Translations under genes and position numbers: made by a program | Source: UMGS1387 sp045541355 | Lineage (GTDB): Bacteria > Bacillota > Clostridia > Oscillospirales > CAG-382 | Assembly (NCBI GenBank): GCA_045541355.1 | Contig: JAZQIW010000046.1 | Span: forward strand, 1-64,000 | Reading direction: 5' to 3' | DNA length: 64,000 nt | The notes under the pieces: generated by a model | Database searches by the model: none | Told to the model about the DNA's origin: nothing | What the model saw: only the letters and a program-made list of their open reading frames with translations | In this document: piece by piece, positions 42,924-52,078 of the stretch | Layout of the letters: every line of letters begins with the position of its first letter | Numbering within the stretch: the stretch's first letter is position 1

Positions 42924-45900
42924 CTATTCGATAATACAGGGTTTAATTACGATTGCACAGGAAAAGTCTTTTTCTGAAAAAATGTATTGTTCAAAGGGTA
43001 TGGGGCCGCAGGAGTTTGAGCCTATGCCGTTCATCTTGAAGTCTATATAAACATAGGTCTCATTGCGTTCCTTGAGCAGATGGTCATGACTTGTGGTTGT
43101 CAAATCCATTGCCGAATAGTGCATGGCGTTGAAATAGAAGGTGTCATTTCTGTCAAAGCGTGTGAACATAAGACCGTGACCTGTTTCGCTGCCTGCAAAG
43201 CCGTGGCGGGTGCCGATATGTGCGCCGTTTTCCTGAGGCTTTATGTAGTGCTCAAAATTGTCGCTGACAGTGGTGCTGAAAAGACCGACATAGCTTGAAA
43301 GCTGCTTGTCGCTGTATGCATCGTGCGGACCCTTGCCAAAGTATTTCAGCCTTTCGTTTCCCTCGGGCATGACTATCTCAAGTCCGAATCTCGGAATGTG
43401 CTCTACGGGCTTTTCTATACTTACCTTTGTTTCATAGAGAATTTCACCGAGGCTGTTAAAGGTGATGTGAAGAGTTATTCTTGCAAAGGGACTACTCTGC
43501 TTCTGTGCTACCGTGAATACGCTCTTGATTACTGTTTCGCTGTCATTTCCCGATACCTTTTCACAGGATCTGCAGTCGTACTGAAGGTCGTTTATACCGA
43601 ATGTCTGCCAATGCCTCGTCATGTTTATATCGTTGTCTGTGGGGGCACGCCAGAAGTTGAATTTTATGGGCGAAGAGAGCATGTCCTTGCCCTCGTGAAT
43701 GATTCTTGTGACATGACCCTTTGCCTTTTCTATTACAATGCTTGTTTCGCCCGAGGAAAGCGTGAAGAATCTGCTGTTTTCAATACATTCCGGCGAAAAA
43801 GCGACAAGGGAGTTTTCTTCATCCTTTTCTTCGTCTGCAACATTTGCCACCTCAAGCTGTATAAAGCCCACCTCATAGCCTGCCTTGTATGACGGGGTGT
43901 CAAGCTTTGAAACAAACTTCAGGTTGAGGAAGTATTCACCCTCGTAAACAAGCTCGTCTGCATCAAAAAGATTGTATTTTCTTTTTCTTGAGGGGAGGAT
44001 TTTGAGGCTGTCGATAAAGCCTGACTTTACGGGCTTTCCGTCACATTCCAACACCCAGGAAAGACAAAGGTCGGATAAATCCGTGAAGAAACGTCTGTTT
44101 GAAATTTCAACACAGCCGCACTGCAAGTCAATAAGGGAGGCGGTAAAGGGCTGGTATGCCCTCTTTAATTCGAGAAGTCCCACGTGTACACGTCTGTCGG
44201 GATAAACATATCCGTCAACGCAGAAATTCCACTGGTTTGGCTTGTCGCCGAAGTCGCCGCCGTACATATATGCTTTTTTGCCGTCATCAAGCGTGACCTC
44301 TACCGAATGGTCGCAAAATTCCCAAACGCATCCGCCGAAAAAGCGGTCGTGCTTCCAGAACATATCGGTGTATTCCTTAATTCCGCCGGGACCGTTGCCC
44401 ATTCCGTGAATATATTCGCAGAGGAAGACGGGATTTTTCTCGTTTTTGTCTTTGACAAATCCCTCGCACTGCTTGGGAGTCGCATACATATGGCTCATAA
44501 AGTCCATTTCGCTATGGTACTTTGTTGCAAGGGGACTCTTATTGCTGCTGGCACCCTCGTAGTGAACAAGAGCCTCGGGGTTTCTTGACTTGATGTAATC
44601 ACGCATGGCAAGGTGGTTTTTGCCCATGCCCGATTCGTTTCCGAGAGACCAGATGGCAACGCAGGGGTGATTTTTGTCGCGTTCAAAAAGCTTTTTTGCA
44701 CGAAGAAGGTAAGCCTCTGCCCAGTCATCGCTGTCGGAAAGCATATCCCATTCGGTTCCGCCGTAGCTGTTGTTCCGCAAGCACATTCCGTGGCATTCGA
44801 GGTCGGCCTCGTCTACAACATAAAGACCGTACTTGTCGCAAAGCTCGTAAAATCTCGGGTCGTCGGGATAGTGGCTTGTTCTTATCATATTGCAGTTGTG
44901 CTGTTTTATAATCTGAATATCCCTTTCCATGTGCTCAAGCGGTATAACATGACCGAGGGAAGGATGGGACTCATGACGGTTTACGCCGAGAGCCTTGACC
45001 TTTTTGCCGTTGATGTATACTACTCTGTTTCTGATTTCAATCTTCTTAAAGCCTTGCCTTATCAGGATTATTTCATCGCCGCAGAAAAGATACAGCTCGT
45101 AAAGCGAGGGAGCTTCGCTGCTCCAGAGAGAGGGCGAGTCAACACGGATTTTACCCGACTTTTTAATGCTGCCCGAGTCGATTTCGTATCCTTCGGGAGA
45201 AAGCAGCAGGTATTCGAGACTGTCCGTGCCGAAGTATTCGGGGTATATTTCAATGATGCCCTCGGAAAAATCGTCGTTGAGAACAGGCTTTATATATATG
45301 TCACGCAGTCTTTCCTTGCATCTTGCAAGTATATAAACCTCTCTGAAAATACCCGAGAGTCTCCACATATCCTGATCCTCTATGTAGCTCTGGCTGTTCC
45401 ATTTTACAACAAGAACCGTTATGGTGTTTTTGCCTTCGCAAACGTATTTTCCGATGTCAAATTCATTTGTAGAGTGGCTTACTGTGGAGTATCCCGCAAA
45501 TTTGCCGTTTATCCATAAATAAAAGCAGCTGTCAACACCCTCAAAGTTTAAGAACAGATCCCTTTCGCACAAGCCATGTGACAGATAAAATTCCCTGTGA
45601 TAAACACCGCAAGGGTTGTCTGTCGGAATGTTCGGAGGGTCCATTACGTAGGGGTATTCGACGTTTGAATAGTTAGGAACATCATAACCTCTGCCGAGAA
45701 ACATCTGCCAGTTTGACGGAACGGGAAGATTGTCGGTAAAATCATCGGAGGTGAGAAGAGAAAGGTCTTCGTCAATCTCCTCAAAGCTGTTGTAAAACTT
45801 AAAATTCCAGTCACCGCAAAGGGTCTTGAAATATTCAGAGCTGTTTCTGTTACCAACCCTTGCCTTTTCGGCATTGTCGTAGGGAATGAAGTAAGCTCTC

Positions 45901-45959
45901 GGAGCTTCCGCCGCGACAGTCAGGGTGTTAAGTGATTTGTGAAAAGCTTGAAACTTCAT
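42924..45959 (-). CDS. lacZ: Beta-galactosidase, GH2 LacZ type
   Basis: A 1011-residue enzyme, close to the 1023 of Escherichia coli LacZ. The acid/base Glu is in WSLGNESGMG near residue 440 and the nucleophile Glu in FLCEYIHGMGNGPGG near 514. GVNRHESHP and RTSHYPDDPRFYELCDKYG are further family marks, and the last third is the beta-galactosidase small chain (WRAPTDNDI). It has no signal peptide. It heads an operon with the rhamnosidase from a strong promoter, pointing to import and intracellular breakdown of galactose- and rhamnose-containing oligosaccharides. No transporter gene is in this cluster. Confidence 0.95.
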   Translation of the reverse strand: MKFQAFHKSLNTLTVAAEAPRAYFIPYDNAEKARVGNRNSSEYFKTLCGDWNFKFYNSFEEIDEDLSLLTSDDFTDNLPVPSNWQMFLGRGYDVPNYSNVEYPYVMDPPNIPTDNPCGVYHREFYLSHGLCERDLFLNFEGVDSCFYLWINGKFAGYSTVSHSTNEFDIGKYVCEGKNTITVLVVKWNSQSYIEDQDMWRLSGIFREVYILARCKERLRDIYIKPVLNDDFSEGIIEIYPEYFGTDSLEYLLLSPEGYEIDSGSIKKSGKIRVDSPSLWSSEAPSLYELYLFCGDEIILIRQGFKKIEIRNRVVYINGKKVKALGVNRHESHPSLGHVIPLEHMERDIQIIKQHNCNMIRTSHYPDDPRFYELCDKYGLYVVDEADLECHGMCLRNNSYGGTEWDMLSDSDDWAEAYLLRAKKLFERDKNHPCVAIWSLGNESGMGKNHLAMRDYIKSRNPEALVHYEGASSNKSPLATKYHSEMDFMSHMYATPKQCEGFVKDKNEKNPVFLCEYIHGMGNGPGGIKEYTDMFWKHDRFFGGCVWEFCDHSVEVTLDDGKKAYMYGGDFGDKPNQWNFCVDGYVYPDRRVHVGLLELKRAYQPFTASLIDLQCGCVEISNRRFFTDLSDLCLSWVLECDGKPVKSGFIDSLKILPSRKRKYNLFDADELVYEGEYFLNLKFVSKLDTPSYKAGYEVGFIQLEVANVADEEKDEENSLVAFSPECIENSRFFTLSSGETSIVIEKAKGHVTRIIHEGKDMLSSPIKFNFWRAPTDNDINMTRHWQTFGINDLQYDCRSCEKVSGNDSETVIKSVFTVAQKQSSPFARITLHITFNSLGEILYETKVSIEKPVEHIPRFGLEIVMPEGNERLKYFGKGPHDAYSDKQLSSYVGLFSTTVSDNFEHYIKPQENGAHIGTRHGFAGSETGHGLMFTRFDRNDTFYFNAMHYSAMDLTTTSHDHLLKERNETYVYIDFKMNGIGSNSCGPIPFEQYIFSEKDFSCAIVIKPCIIE

Positions 45960-46000
45960 AAGCCATCTCCTTTAGCTTTTTTATATGTACTTATAAAAAT

Positions 46001-46029
46001 ATTATATCAACACCGTCTTTAAAAGTCAA
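46001..46029 (-). promoter_or_regulatory. Promoter for lacZ and rhamnosidase genes
   Basis: On the minus strand TTGACT (plus 46024-46029), 17-base spacer and TATAAT (plus 46001-46006). Confidence 0.8.
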
Positions 46030-46030
46030 C

Positions 46031-46066
46031 AAAAATAATGCCCGTACATAGCAAAATATGTACGGG
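46031..46066 (-). terminator. Terminator after the dehydratase-related gene
   Basis: CCCGTACATA (46041-46050) and TATGTACGGG (46057-46066) form a perfect 10-base stem; on the minus strand it is followed by a T-rich tail. Confidence 0.7.
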
Positions 46067-46076
46067 TAAGAAAAGG

Positions 46077-47357
46077 TTATTCTCTGAACATGGGGCGGGA
46101 GTCCTTTAAGGGAACCGCTGTTGAAAGCATAAGCTTTATTCTGTTTTCCTGATTGATTTTTGTCGCACCCGAATCATAGTCAATTGCCACTATGTTTGCC
46201 TGAGGGTACTTTTCCTTTATAGGCTTCATCATGCCTTTGCCGACAATGTGGTTGGGCAGACATCCAAAGGGCTGGGTGCACACAATGTTAACGGCTCCCG
46301 AATGAATAAGCTCAATCATTTCTGCCGTCAGAAGCCATCCCTCGCCCATTTTTACGCCAAGCCCTATAACCTCCTCGGCAAGAGGCGGTATTTTTTCAAA
46401 GGGAATACCCGCATTGAATGAGCCTTCTTGGCGTATGGCATCGTTAAGGTCGTTTCTGAAGGATGAGAAAATCTTTAAGAAAAGCTTGTAGATTACGGCG
46501 GATTTTTTGTGATAGCCGTAGAGCCTTCTGTCAATGAGAGCGTTCTGAAGAACGTAAAGACAGAAATCCAAAAGTCCCGGAACCACAACCTCCGCACCCT
46601 CGCTCACCAGAAAATCCTCAAGATTGTTGTTGCCGAGGGGAGAGAACTTTACAAATATTTCGCCTACAATTCCAACCTTCGGCTTGGGAGAGCCGCCCTT
46701 GGGGATTTTTGCAAAATCCTCGGTAATAAGCCGATAGTTGTGCTTTGCTATTCTGTTTGAAAGCTGTCCGCTTGCCATTTGCTTTGTCAGCCTTTCGGTC
46801 CATGCATCGGCAAGAAATTCGCTGTCGCCCTCATTCAATTCATAGGGTTTTGATTGGTTTACAAGATTCATAAGCAGGTCGCCGTAGCAGATTGCATATG
46901 CAAACCTGTGGAGTATGGGAAGCGTCATTTTAAAGGCGCTTTCCTTTTCAAGCCCCGAGAAGTTGAGGGATATTACGGGAATGTAGCCGTAGCCTGCCTT
47001 TGAAAGTGCCTTTCTCAAAAGGTGAATGTAGTTTGAGGCACGGCAGCCGCCGCCCGTCTGGGTTATCATAAGTGCGATTTTATGCTTGTCATACCTTCCG
47101 CTTTCAATGGCATCAATCATCTGACCGATAACGAGCTGTGCGGGATAGCAGGTGTCGTTGTGGACATATTTCAGACCCTTGTCAATAACACTCTGTCCCA
47201 TGTTTTCAAGGAGCTCTGCCTTGTAGCCGTAGCTTTTCAAAATGCCAATCATTATTTTGAAATGCCTTGGAAGCATTGTGGGTATAAGGATTGTATAATC
47301 CTTTTTCATTTCCTGTGTGAAAATGGGATACTGTCTTGTGTACTCGTTTTGCTTCAA
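46077..47357 (-). CDS. Acyl-CoA dehydratase activase-related protein (DUF2229 part)
   Basis: A 426-residue protein like the C-terminal part of large 2-hydroxyacyl-CoA dehydratase activase proteins. Cys-centred segments HNDTCYPAQLVIGQ, TGGGCRASNYIHLL and QPFGCLPNHIVGKG are typical of that iron-sulfur family. It starts with TTG inside the stop of the preceding gene (TTGA overlap), so the two are translationally coupled. In many Clostridia these are fused in one protein of about 1400 residues; here they are split (993 plus 426). The physiological substrate is unknown, and no dehydratase alpha/beta genes lie nearby. Confidence 0.78.
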   Translation of the reverse strand: MKQNEYTRQYPIFTQEMKKDYTILIPTMLPRHFKIMIGILKSYGYKAELLENMGQSVIDKGLKYVHNDTCYPAQLVIGQMIDAIESGRYDKHKIALMITQTGGGCRASNYIHLLRKALSKAGYGYIPVISLNFSGLEKESAFKMTLPILHRFAYAICYGDLLMNLVNQSKPYELNEGDSEFLADAWTERLTKQMASGQLSNRIAKHNYRLITEDFAKIPKGGSPKPKVGIVGEIFVKFSPLGNNNLEDFLVSEGAEVVVPGLLDFCLYVLQNALIDRRLYGYHKKSAVIYKLFLKIFSSFRNDLNDAIRQEGSFNAGIPFEKIPPLAEEVIGLGVKMGEGWLLTAEMIELIHSGAVNIVCTQPFGCLPNHIVGKGMMKPIKEKYPQANIVAIDYDSGATKINQENRIKLMLSTAVPLKDSRPMFRE

Positions 47358-50335
47358 ACCGTCTCACCCGACCTTTCGCGAATGGCACCGATAAGGCTTC
47401 TTAGCCTGATTTTTACGGCACCCATGTTGGTGATTTCGTCAATTTTTATCTGGGTGTAAAGCCTGCCCGCCTTTTCAAGGATGTCCCTTGTTTCATCGGT
47501 GGTAACGGCATCAACGCCGCAGCCGAAGTATACAAGCTGAACAAGCTCTGCATCCTTATTTTCACAGACAAACTGCGCTGCATTGTAGAGCCTTGAATGA
47601 TAAGTCCACTGATTGAGAACGCTGACAGAGGCACGCTTATTTGCAAGCCTCCATATGCTGTCCTCGCTGACTACCACAAAGCCGAGCATCTCGCAAAGCT
47701 TGTCAATGCCGTGGCCCGTTTCCATGTCTATGTTGTAGGGTCTGCCTGCAAGAACCAGCAGCCTTTTGCCGTTTTTCCTTGCGTATTCTATTGCCCTTTG
47801 TCCCTCGTCGCAAATAAGCCTCATATACTTTTCATGAGCCTCGTATGCACACTTTACCGCCTTTTTCACGTCTGCTTTTGTTATGTCGGAAAAGTGAGCC
47901 GAAAGACAGTCGTAAAGCCCTCTTGTAAACTCCTTTTCGTTGTTTATGTTGAGGTAAGGGTAGAGGAAGGTCTTGCCCTTGAGAGAGTCCATGTTGCTGT
48001 TGAGAAGCTCGGAATAGTAGGCAACAACGGGACAGTTGAAGTGGTTGTCCGCCGTTTTTTCGTCAACATTGTAGGTAAGACAAGGATAGAAAATGGTTTC
48101 AATTCCGTCATCTATTAACTTCTGAATGTGTCCGTGCATAATCTTTGCAGGATAGCAGGCGGTGTCGGAGGGAATACTGTTCTGTCCGAGCGCGTAAATG
48201 TCTCTTGTGGACATTCCCGACAGCACAACGTCAAAGCCGAGGCTTGTAAACGCCGCGTGCCAGAAGGGAGACAGCTCATACATTCCGAGAGCAAGCGGGA
48301 AGCCTATTTTCCGCTTTGCCTGTGTGTTTCTTCCGAGATTTAATATATAGTCTCTCTTGAACTGATGTATGTTGGGCGCACTTTCACCCTCATTCTTAAA
48401 GCCCAGTCCCTTTTCGCACTTGTTTCCTGAAATAAGCTTTTTGCCGTCGGAAAACAGGTTTATCGTCAAGGAACAGTTGTTTGTACATCCGTTGCATACA
48501 GCAGATTTTGCCGTGTGGGTAAACTGTGAGAGCTTTTCCCTTGTTATTATGGTGGAGACGCCTTTTATGTTGCTTTTTGCATAGAGAGCCGCACCGAATG
48601 CACCCATAAGACCTGCAATGGAGGGGCGTATAACATTGTGCCCCAGTTCCTTTTCAAAGGCGCGAAGCACGGCATCGTTGTAGAATGTGCCGCCCTGAAC
48701 AACAATGTTTTCGCCAAGCTCTGCGGCGCTGTTTGCTCTGATAACCTTATATATTGCGTTTTTGACAACGCTTACCGAAAGACCTGCCGATATGTCGGCA
48801 ACCTCGGCACCGTCTTTTTGTGCCTGCTTTACGGAGGAGTTCATAAAGACGGTACAGCGAGTTCCGAGCTGTACGGGACGGCTTGCAAAAAGAGCCATCT
48901 TGCTGAAGTCGGAAATGGAATATCCAAGACTCTTTGCAAATGTTTCAAGGAACGAGCCGCAGCCTGAGGAGCAAGCCTCATTCAGCATGATGCTGTCAAT
49001 CGCGTTGTTTTTCACCTTAAAGCACTTTATGTCCTGACCGCCTATGTCAAGAATAAAATCCACATCGTTTTTGAAATGCTTCGCGGCACGGAAATGCGCC
49101 ATAGTTTCAACAATTCCGAAATCAATGCCGAAGGCGTGCTGTATAAGCTCCTCGCCGTAGCCTGTGGCGGCAGAGCCGCAAAGCGTGATTCTGTCGCCGC
49201 AAAGAAAGTAAATGTGCTCAAGCTGCTTTCTGACAACCTCCACGGGATCTCCTTTGTTTGAATCGTAGAAGGAGTAGAGAATCTCAGCGTTTTCGCCTAT
49301 AAGCACAAGCTTTGTGGTTGTGCTTCCGCAGTCAATGCCGAGGAAGGCGTTTCCTGAGTAGTCTTCGATGCTTGCCTGCGAAACGGTAGCCTTTTTGTGC
49401 CTGTCGGAGAACTCAATGTATTCGTCTTTTGATGAAAAAAGCGGTTCAAGCGTCTGGATGCTGGTGTTTGCACCTGCCGCTTTTTCAATAGCCTTGCAAA
49501 GAGCCTCATAGGTGAAGCTTGTGTCCTGCTTTGATGCATAAATTGATGCACCGAGTGCTACTGAAACCTTCGCATACTGCGGGAACACGGCGTTTTCGGG
49601 AGAAAGACCGAGAGTTTCCACAAAACGCTTTTTCAGACCCTCGTTAAAGCTTATGGGACCGCCGAGGAACATGACCTTTCCTTCGATTTTCCGTCCCTGT
49701 GCAAGACCTGCAATGGTCTGATTTACAACCGACTGGTATATGCTTGCCGCAATATCCTCTTTTCTTGCACCCTGATTCAACAGAGGCTGTATGTCGGTTT
49801 TTGCAAAAACGCCGCAGCGGGATGCTATCGGATATATTTTGCTGCTGCCGAGACTGAGCTCGTCAAGCTCGTCGGGCGTCACGTCAAGAAGGGTTGCCAT
49901 TTGGTCGATAAACGCACCCGTACCGCCTGCACACGTGCCGTTCATTCTCTGGTCAATACCGCCGTCAAAGAAAATGATTTTTGCATCCTCTCCGCCAAGC
50001 TCAACAACAACATTTACGTCGCTTGCAAGCTTTTTTGCCATTTCAGCCGTTGCAAAAACCTCCTGAACAAAGGGAATGCTTGCTTCCTGTGCCAGTCCGA
50101 GACCGGCAGAGCCTGAGATGGCAAGCTTTATTTCTCTGCCATCAAGATGCGGCTTTGCCTGCTTAATAAGCTCCAGGGTTTTTGCTCTTACCATCGAAAA
50201 GTGCCTTTCGTACTTTTCAAATAACAGCCTTTCGCCGTCTATTACAACAATCTTTGCGGTGGTTGAGCCTATATCAATACCTACGGTTATGTAATTCTGA
50301 TTTATAGCTTTTGGTTGTTCAATTATCTTGTTCAT
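47354..50335 (-). CDS. 2-hydroxyacyl-CoA dehydratase activase, two ASKHA domains
   Basis: A 993-residue ATPase with two BadF/BadG/BcrA-type domains. The first has GIDIGSTTAK near residue 19 and NGTCAGGTGAFIDQ; the second has GIDCGSTTTK and NEACSSGCGSF, whose cysteines would hold a shared 4Fe-4S cluster. A further cysteine set C-x2-C-x3-C (CNGCTNNC) follows. These proteins couple ATP hydrolysis to low-potential electron transfer that activates a dehydratase or similar radical enzyme. The ATG is preceded by GGAGGG. Oxygen-sensitive chemistry of this kind marks an anaerobe. Confidence 0.88.
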   Translation of the reverse strand: MNKIIEQPKAINQNYITVGIDIGSTTAKIVVIDGERLLFEKYERHFSMVRAKTLELIKQAKPHLDGREIKLAISGSAGLGLAQEASIPFVQEVFATAEMAKKLASDVNVVVELGGEDAKIIFFDGGIDQRMNGTCAGGTGAFIDQMATLLDVTPDELDELSLGSSKIYPIASRCGVFAKTDIQPLLNQGARKEDIAASIYQSVVNQTIAGLAQGRKIEGKVMFLGGPISFNEGLKKRFVETLGLSPENAVFPQYAKVSVALGASIYASKQDTSFTYEALCKAIEKAAGANTSIQTLEPLFSSKDEYIEFSDRHKKATVSQASIEDYSGNAFLGIDCGSTTTKLVLIGENAEILYSFYDSNKGDPVEVVRKQLEHIYFLCGDRITLCGSAATGYGEELIQHAFGIDFGIVETMAHFRAAKHFKNDVDFILDIGGQDIKCFKVKNNAIDSIMLNEACSSGCGSFLETFAKSLGYSISDFSKMALFASRPVQLGTRCTVFMNSSVKQAQKDGAEVADISAGLSVSVVKNAIYKVIRANSAAELGENIVVQGGTFYNDAVLRAFEKELGHNVIRPSIAGLMGAFGAALYAKSNIKGVSTIITREKLSQFTHTAKSAVCNGCTNNCSLTINLFSDGKKLISGNKCEKGLGFKNEGESAPNIHQFKRDYILNLGRNTQAKRKIGFPLALGMYELSPFWHAAFTSLGFDVVLSGMSTRDIYALGQNSIPSDTACYPAKIMHGHIQKLIDDGIETIFYPCLTYNVDEKTADNHFNCPVVAYYSELLNSNMDSLKGKTFLYPYLNINNEKEFTRGLYDCLSAHFSDITKADVKKAVKCAYEAHEKYMRLICDEGQRAIEYARKNGKRLLVLAGRPYNIDMETGHGIDKLCEMLGFVVVSEDSIWRLANKRASVSVLNQWTYHSRLYNAAQFVCENKDAELVQLVYFGCGVDAVTTDETRDILEKAGRLYTQIKIDEITNMGAVKIRLRSLIGAIRERSGETV

Positions 50336-50390
50336 AATTTCCCTCCGCGAATAGCCAAGAAAAATGTCGATTTCTCAATAATTACTACAT

Positions 50391-50418
50391 ATTATATTAT
50401 ATCTGTGTTAAATATCAA
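50391..50418 (-). promoter_or_regulatory. Promoter for the activase genes
   Basis: On the minus strand TTGATA (plus 50413-50418), a 16-base spacer and TATAAT (plus 50391-50396). Confidence 0.6.
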
Positions 50419-50466
50419 GGTGATAAAGTTTAATATTATATAAACGTTTAATTGCATTATGCAACG

Positions 50467-50494
50467 AAAAAAAGCATCGGCAAAACGCCGATGC
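50467..50494 (-). terminator. Terminator after znuB
   Basis: GCATCGGC (50474-50481) and GCCGATGC (50487-50494) pair, with seven T on the minus strand after the stem. Confidence 0.9.
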
Positions 50495-50512
50495 CTGAAA
50501 ACGAGACATATT

Positions 50513-51328
50513 TTACTTTTTGAATAATGAGATAAGGCGGAAAAGCAGGAACATGATAATGTTTGAGATGACAATGGCAGCACCCGTCGGAAGGTTAAAA
50601 ATAACCGAAGCACAAATGCCTGACAAAAAGCAAACCACAGATACAATTCCCGAGCATATTACAACACCCTTGAAGGTTTTGCAAAGACTCATTGAAGTGA
50701 GAGACGGGAAAATGATAAGACTTGAAATGAGAAGAGCTCCCATAAGCCTCATTCCGAGAACGATTATAAGTGAGGTGAGTATTGCCACAAGACCGTTGTA
50801 GAAGCCTGCCTTTACACCTGTTGCCTTTGAGAAGGTCTCATCAAAGGTTATGCCGAAAATCTTGTTGTAGAACAGAATAAAGAGAATAAGTACGGGAAAG
50901 GAGACGGCAAGGCTGAGTATAACGTCACTTTCCGAAAGACCGAGAATTGTGCCGAACATATAGCTGTTGAAATCCTGATTCATGCCTGTCGAAAGGGAGG
51001 AGGCGACAACGCCTACCGCAAGTGCCCCCGTAGATACGAGTGCTACCGCCGAGTCCCCCTTGAGCTTGCTTGAGTCCCCGAGCCTTAAAAGCAGAAATGC
51101 CGCCGCAATAACGACAGGGATTGCCACGGCAAGAGGCGCAAGCCCGAGTGCCGACGCCACAACCACCGAGCCAAAGCCCACATGGGAAAGCCCGTCGCCT
51201 ATCATGGAATAACGCTTGAGTACAAGACTCACCCCCAAAAGAGAGGCGCACAGAGATATAATGATACCCCCTAAAACTGCCCTTTGCATGAAGGGCTGGG
51301 AAAGCATGAAGAATAAGGTGTCCGTCAT
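50513..51328 (-). CDS. znuB: Zinc ABC transporter permease (ABC-3 family)
   Basis: A 271-residue membrane permease with about eight helices, of the ABC-3 family for zinc or manganese uptake. The family segment YSMIGDGLSHVGFGS is near residue 40. It is the last gene of the znuA-znuC-znuB operon and lies 36 bases after znuC. Zinc rather than manganese is inferred from the binding protein and the regulatory site. Confidence 0.9.
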   Translation of the reverse strand: MTDTLFFMLSQPFMQRAVLGGIIISLCASLLGVSLVLKRYSMIGDGLSHVGFGSVVVASALGLAPLAVAIPVVIAAAFLLLRLGDSSKLKGDSAVALVSTGALAVGVVASSLSTGMNQDFNSYMFGTILGLSESDVILSLAVSFPVLILFILFYNKIFGITFDETFSKATGVKAGFYNGLVAILTSLIIVLGMRLMGALLISSLIIFPSLTSMSLCKTFKGVVICSGIVSVVCFLSGICASVIFNLPTGAAIVISNIIMFLLFRLISLFKK

Positions 51329-51364
51329 TTTGTTACATTCCTTTGCGTGAAAAAGATTAGGCTC

Positions 51365-52078
51365 TCAGCTTTCATTTCCCATGAAAACTCTGCCTGCCTC
51401 AGAGGAAAGATAGTTCTCGGTTTTTCCGAAATAAAGCTGCTTTCCCATAAGGTGAAGCATATGGGTGGAGTATTTGAGGGATGCGCGTATGTCGTGGGAA
51501 ACCATGATGATTGTTATGCCGTGCTCGCGGTTGAGATGGTATAAAAGCTCATACATTTCCTCTGTTGCCACAGGGTCAAGTCCCGTCACAGGCTCGTCAA
51601 GGAGTAAAAGAGACCCGGTTGCACATAATGCCCTTGCAAGCAGCACCCTTTGCTGTTGACCGCCCGAAAGGCTGCGGTAGCATTTGTTTTTTAAATCCGA
51701 AATTCCGAGAATTGCCATGTTGTCAAGGGCGCATTTTTTGTCATTTGCACCGTAAAAACCAAAGAGCTTTTTCCTGCCGAGACATCCCGTCAGCACAACC
51801 TCATATACCGAGGCGGGAAAGTCCTTCTGAGCGGGTGTCTGCTGCGGAAGATATCCAATTTGATTCTGCTTTAAGCCATCAAGAAAATGTAAATGCCCCG
51901 ACGAGCATTTTATAAGACCCAAAAGAGCCTTGATAAGGGTTGATTTTCCCGAGCCGTTTTCACCGACAACACAAAGATAATCTCCCTTTTCCACCTGAAA
52001 GGAAAGGTTTGTTACAACATCTGTGCCGTCATAGCCGAGACATACGTTTTTTGCTTCTATAAGTGCCATATTATTCAC
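51365..52078 (-). CDS. znuC: Zinc ABC transporter ATPase
   Basis: A 237-residue ATPase with Walker A GENGSGKST near residue 38, signature LSGGQQQR, Walker B LLLDEPVTGLD and the switch His in MVSHD. It powers the znuB permease. The GTG at 52078 has AAAGG at good spacing and overlaps the znuA stop by eight bases; ATG at 52069 is less well placed. No unusual residues. Confidence 0.93.
   Translation of the reverse strand: MNNMALIEAKNVCLGYDGTDVVTNLSFQVEKGDYLCVVGENGSGKSTLIKALLGLIKCSSGHLHFLDGLKQNQIGYLPQQTPAQKDFPASVYEVVLTGCLGRKKLFGFYGANDKKCALDNMAILGISDLKNKCYRSLSGGQQQRVLLARALCATGSLLLLDEPVTGLDPVATEEMYELLYHLNREHGITIIMVSHDIRASLKYSTHMLHLMGKQLYFGKTENYLSSEAGRVFMGNES

Noticed and set aside
43323..45518. Plus-strand frames inside lacZ
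   Set aside because: Shadows of the conserved GH2 gene on the other strand.
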